From: Thermodesulfatator sp.
GTDB taxonomy: Bacteria > Desulfobacterota > Thermodesulfobacteria > Thermodesulfobacteriales > Thermodesulfobacteriaceae
Direction: 5' to 3'
DNA length: 8,344 nucleotides
NCBI GenBank assembly: GCA_027036915.1
Contig: JALWCD010000157.1
Span: 1 to 8,344 of the forward strand
The notes beneath the pieces were generated by a model. It had not been told where the DNA came from, made no database searches, and saw only the letters and a list, made by a program, of their open reading frames with translations. Below, one piece after another: positions 6,193-8,344 of the stretch. How positions within the stretch are numbered: position 1 is the stretch's first letter; each line of letters opens with the position of its first letter. The translations under genes were made by a program, and so were the position numbers.

Positions 6193-6981
6193 ATGGAGCG
6201 CCTGGAGAGGGTGGAAAGGCTTCTGGCGGAACTTTATCCCCGGGTAAGGGAGGCCAGAAAGGATCTCGAACTCCTTAAGGACATCACCTCGGATCTGGTG
6301 ATGTCCTTTCTGGAGGAAAGAAAAAGGGCCGCGGAGGAGCGGAGGAAGGCCGCGGAGGAGTTACAAAAGATCCGGGAACTCCGAAAATCGATTTCGGAAC
6401 TTAAGGCCTCGATAATCAGTCACGAAAAGCAGATGGAGAGAAAGGAAAAACGGTTGGATCGTCTGGAAAAGCAGATGGAGCGGATGGAAAAACAGGCCGA
6501 AAAAGACCGGGAGTGGATGCGGAAAAAATGGGGCGAGATGGCCCAGAGACTCGGAACCCTTACCGAGGACATCTTTGCCCCCGGAATTCCTTATCTGGCA
6601 AGGTCTCTGGGTTTCAAGGTAAAAAAACGGATGCTGGATGTGGAATATAAAAAGGACGGGTCTTCCAATCAATACGACGCCATCGTGGTGGCCGAGGATG
6701 AGAGTGGACAGGAGAGGGTCCTGGTAGCGGAAGTGAAAAGCCGTTTGCGTTCCGAACACTTTGAGGAATTCCGGAAAAAACTGGAAAACCTGGTGGCCTA
6801 TGAACCGGCCTATCAGGGAAAGATCCTCCCCGTGCTGGCATCTCTGAAGATCCCTGAAAGATTGATCGAAACGGCCAATCGCCGCGGAGTCCTTCTGGTA
6901 AGTATGGGCGGGGAGTATCTTGAGGCCTTAAACCCCGAGGTTGTGAGGGCGGGGAGGAAAGGAGTGGCTGGTGAAACTTAA
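6193..6981 (+). CDS. Coiled-coil protein with PD-(D/E)XK nuclease-like domain (DUF3782-like)
   Basis: The 262-residue protein has a long charged coiled coil (about 1-115), then a compact domain (about 116-250) with the PD-(D/E)XK signature: GTLTEDIFAP (121-130, Glu125), NQYDAIVV (159-166, Asp162) and LVAEVKSR (177-184, Glu180-x-Lys182), followed by a helix-strand region ending LIETANRRGVLLVSMGG. This resembles the DUF3782/DUF1626-type proteins of thermophiles and cyanobacteria, whose biochemical role is unknown. The catalytic Asp, Glu and Lys are all in place, so metal-dependent nuclease activity is plausible (inference). ATG at 6193 has GAGAGG (6179-6184) 8 bases upstream. The 3' end overlaps dut by 11 bases, tying its synthesis to dUTPase and ThyX. 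The coiled coil contains short DNA repeats. Confidence 0.7.
   Translation: MERLERVERLLAELYPRVREARKDLELLKDITSDLVMSFLEERKRAAEERRKAAEELQKIRELRKSISELKASIISHEKQMERKEKRLDRLEKQMERMEKQAEKDREWMRKKWGEMAQRLGTLTEDIFAPGIPYLARSLGFKVKKRMLDVEYKKDGSSNQYDAIVVAEDESGQERVLVAEVKSRLRSEHFEEFRKKLENLVAYEPAYQGKILPVLASLKIPERLIETANRRGVLLVSMGGEYLEALNPEVVRAGRKGVAGET
6327..6360 (+). repeat. 13-bp direct repeat inside the coiled coil
   Basis: GGCCGCGGAGGAG occurs at 6327-6339 and 6348-6360, a 21-base period encoding A-A-E-E followed by Arg/Lys. It fits heptad (7-residue) growth of the coiled coil by small duplications. Confidence 0.6.
6424..6480 (+). repeat. 15-bp direct repeat inside the coiled coil
   Basis: GAAAAGCAGATGGAG occurs at 6424-6438 and 6466-6480. 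The 42-base (14-residue, two-heptad) period yields the repeated peptide EKQMER-x-EK. Confidence 0.65.
6958..6964 (+). promoter_or_regulatory. Shine-Dalgarno of dut
   Basis: AAAGGAG within the end of the coiled-coil gene, 6 bases before the GTG start of dut; it decides that non-ATG start. Confidence 0.6.
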
Positions 6982-7414
6982 AGTCTGGCGGAAGGACCCC
7001 CGGGCCCGGCTTCCGGAGAGGGCCTCCGGAGGGGCGGTGGGTTTTGATCTCTTTGCCCTTGAGGATCAGGAGATCCCCCCGGGGGAGCCCACCTTCATCC
7101 GCACCGGGCTGGTTATAAAGACCGAAAAACCCTACGCCCTCTTCGTCTTTCCCCGCTCAAGCCTCTTTCGTAAAAAGGGTCTGATTTTTCCTCATTCGGC
7201 CGGGGTTATCGATTTCGATTACTGCGGAGAGGAGGACGAACTAAAGATCCTGGTCTTAAATCTGCGGAAGGAGCCGGTTCGGGTTTCGGCCGGGGAGCGT
7301 CTGGCCCAGCTGGTCCTGCTTTCGGTGGCCACGGAGGTTGAACTGGAGGAGGTCCCTTCTCCTCCGGCTTCCTCCTCCCGGGGCGGCTTCGGGAGCACCG
7401 GAGGTTACCTTTGA
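6971..7414 (+). CDS. dut: dUTP diphosphatase (dUTPase), trimeric type
   Basis: Dut hydrolyses dUTP to dUMP and pyrophosphate, keeping uracil out of DNA and supplying dUMP to thymidylate synthase. The 147-residue protein has normal length and all five trimeric-dUTPase motifs in order: GAVGFDL (21-27), PRSSL (61-65), GVIDFDYCGE (78-87, catalytic Asp81), GERLAQ (108-113) and the C-terminal glycine-rich arm RGGFGSTG (137-144). Motif 3 departs from the usual GVIDxDYRGE: Cys85 replaces Arg, and EDE (88-90) gives a short extension; upstream, His75 stands where Asn is common. The start is GTG at 6971, with AAAGGAG (6958-6964) 6 bases upstream. It overlaps the coiled-coil gene by 11 bases and thyX by 4 (TTGA), and its product is the ThyX substrate. 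Confidence 0.95.
   Translation: MKLKVWRKDPRARLPERASGGAVGFDLFALEDQEIPPGEPTFIRTGLVIKTEKPYALFVFPRSSLFRKKGLIFPHSAGVIDFDYCGEEDELKILVLNLRKEPVRVSAGERLAQLVLLSVATEVELEEVPSPPASSSRGGFGSTGGYL
7400..7405 (+). promoter_or_regulatory. Shine-Dalgarno of thyX
   Basis: GGAGGT at the end of dut, 5 bases before the TTG codon at 7411, supports TTG as the thyX start and reinitiation after the dut stop. Confidence 0.6.
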
Positions 7415-8344
7415 AGGATCTGCGAGCCATATACCGGCGACACCAGAGGGCCTTCCTCTATCGGGTTTTCGAGGACCTGGGCGGAGAGGCCTTTCGGCAG
7501 ACCCTCTTTCTGAGTTTTCTCGGGGCCCGGATCTGCTACGCCGACACCCCGCCGCTTTCCCTCTTTGCCGAGGAGCGCTTCCGCGACCCGGAAAAACTGC
7601 GGGACTTTTTTCTGCGTCTTAAGGCCTCGGGGCACGCCAGCGTCTTCGCCCACTCGCCCCTGGTGGTGAGGCTCGAGGACCCTTCGGCCGCCCTCCTGGC
7701 CTCCCTTTACAAGGCCTGGTACGATCCCGAAAGCGGCCATCTTCAGCTAAACCTCAGGCACTTTGCCGAGATTCTTGAACCTCAGGCTTTCGAAGCCCTG
7801 ATCGCGCCCGGGATTTCCGACCGCACCTTTCTGGACTTCGAGACCGTTCTCCTGGAAGGCCCGGAACTTTCCCTGAGCTACTCCGGCCCGCTGCGGGATC
7901 TTTTGCCCCGCTTCGAAAAGCCCCGGGATGAGGGTCTCTGGGCCCGATTCAGGGTGACCCTCATCCGGGTGCCGGGGCAGGAACCCTTTGGCTGGTACGC
8001 CGTCATAGTGGAGGGTTTTTCCCGGCTCTTTTCCCATCAGTTCGTGCGCCACACCTGGCTCAACTTCAACCAGCGCTCCCACCGCTACACCTCGGTGGAA
8101 CAGTTCGTGCTCCCGCCTTCCTTCCGGAAGGTTTCCGGCGCGCCGGACCTCTACCGGGAGGAGGTGGAAAGGGGGCTTTCGGCCTACCGCCGGTTGCTTG
8201 AGGCCGGCCTGAAGAAGGAGGACGCCCGTTTCCTCACCCCCCAGGGGGTGGCCACCACGGTGCTGGCCACCGGGCCTTACTTCGTCTGGCGCGATTTCAT
8301 CGAAAAACGGGCCCACCCCAAGGCCCAGTGGGAGATCCGTAAAC
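7411..8344 (+). CDS. thyX: Flavin-dependent thymidylate synthase ThyX, variant and incomplete at 3' end
   Basis: ThyX methylates dUMP to dTMP using methylene-tetrahydrofolate, FAD and NAD(P)H. The frame is open for 311 codons to the window edge. N-terminal conserved part: GARICY (38-43) and SGHASVFAH (73-81). The signature region is YAVIVEGFSRLFSHQFVRHT (196-215) then WLNFNQRSHRY (216-226): against the canonical RHRx7S, Arg213, His214, Ser223, Arg225 and Tyr226 are kept, but the third residue is Thr215 and Gln221 replaces the usual Glu. The C-terminal part EDARFLTP...AQWEIR (270-310) is also ThyX-like. About 110 extra residues (90-195) separate the two parts, which are contiguous in ordinary ThyX (about 220-250 residues). 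The TTG start at 7411 overlaps the dut stop as TTGA, with GGAGGT 5 bases upstream. Confidence 0.88.
   Translation, partial: MKDLRAIYRRHQRAFLYRVFEDLGGEAFRQTLFLSFLGARICYADTPPLSLFAEERFRDPEKLRDFFLRLKASGHASVFAHSPLVVRLEDPSAALLASLYKAWYDPESGHLQLNLRHFAEILEPQAFEALIAPGISDRTFLDFETVLLEGPELSLSYSGPLRDLLPRFEKPRDEGLWARFRVTLIRVPGQEPFGWYAVIVEGFSRLFSHQFVRHTWLNFNQRSHRYTSVEQFVLPPSFRKVSGAPDLYREEVERGLSAYRRLLEAGLKKEDARFLTPQGVATTVLATGPYFVWRDFIEKRAHPKAQWEIRK

Noticed and set aside
7747..8316. Minus-strand open frame (189 codons) opposite thyX
   Set aside because: The plus strand here encodes recognisable ThyX motifs without interruption. The antisense product is Gly/Pro/Glu-rich and matches nothing.

Overview
The window reads as chromosomal DNA from a thermophilic, anaerobic bacterium, most likely of the Desulfobacterota/Thermodesulfobacteria type (inference). 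The grounds are a high G+C content, proteins very rich in Glu/Lys/Arg, the order zapB-zapA-6S RNA-rny-ymdB that I associate with 'delta'-type lineages, menaquinone synthesis by the futalosine route, and flavin-dependent (ThyX) rather than ThyA thymidylate synthesis. No insertion sequence, CRISPR array, tRNA or rRNA was found. Almost every base is coding or structured RNA.

Layout. Two divergent blocks meet at about 5790-5854. The minus-strand block runs from 5789 down to the left edge: a secreted DUF4139 protein; a ZapB-like coiled coil; ZapA; a 6S RNA gene; RNase Y (rny); the YmdB phosphoesterase; futalosine hydrolase (mqnB); and 1,4-dihydroxy-6-naphthoate synthase (mqnD), cut by the window edge. 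Most junctions are overlaps or gaps of a few bases, so this looks like one long transcription unit. It joins envelope/division functions, global transcription control (6S), mRNA decay (RNase Y/YmdB) and the quinone pathway.

The plus-strand block starts at 5855: an unrecognised 91-residue basic protein; an AT-rich hairpin and possible promoter; a coiled-coil protein with a PD-(D/E)XK-type nuclease signature (DUF3782-like); dUTPase (dut); and an unusual thyX, cut by the right edge. Dut makes the dUMP that ThyX methylates, and the last three genes overlap one another, which suggests a coupled nucleotide-metabolism operon carrying a nuclease-like partner.

Main points of interest: (1) the 6S RNA closing stem appears to use the last codons of zapA as its 5' strand; (2) ThyX has a large extra segment between its two conserved halves and a variant signature motif (RHT instead of RHR); (3) the coiled-coil nuclease is translationally coupled to dut-thyX; (4) zapB and zapA lie in one reading frame, separated only by one stop codon and one further codon.
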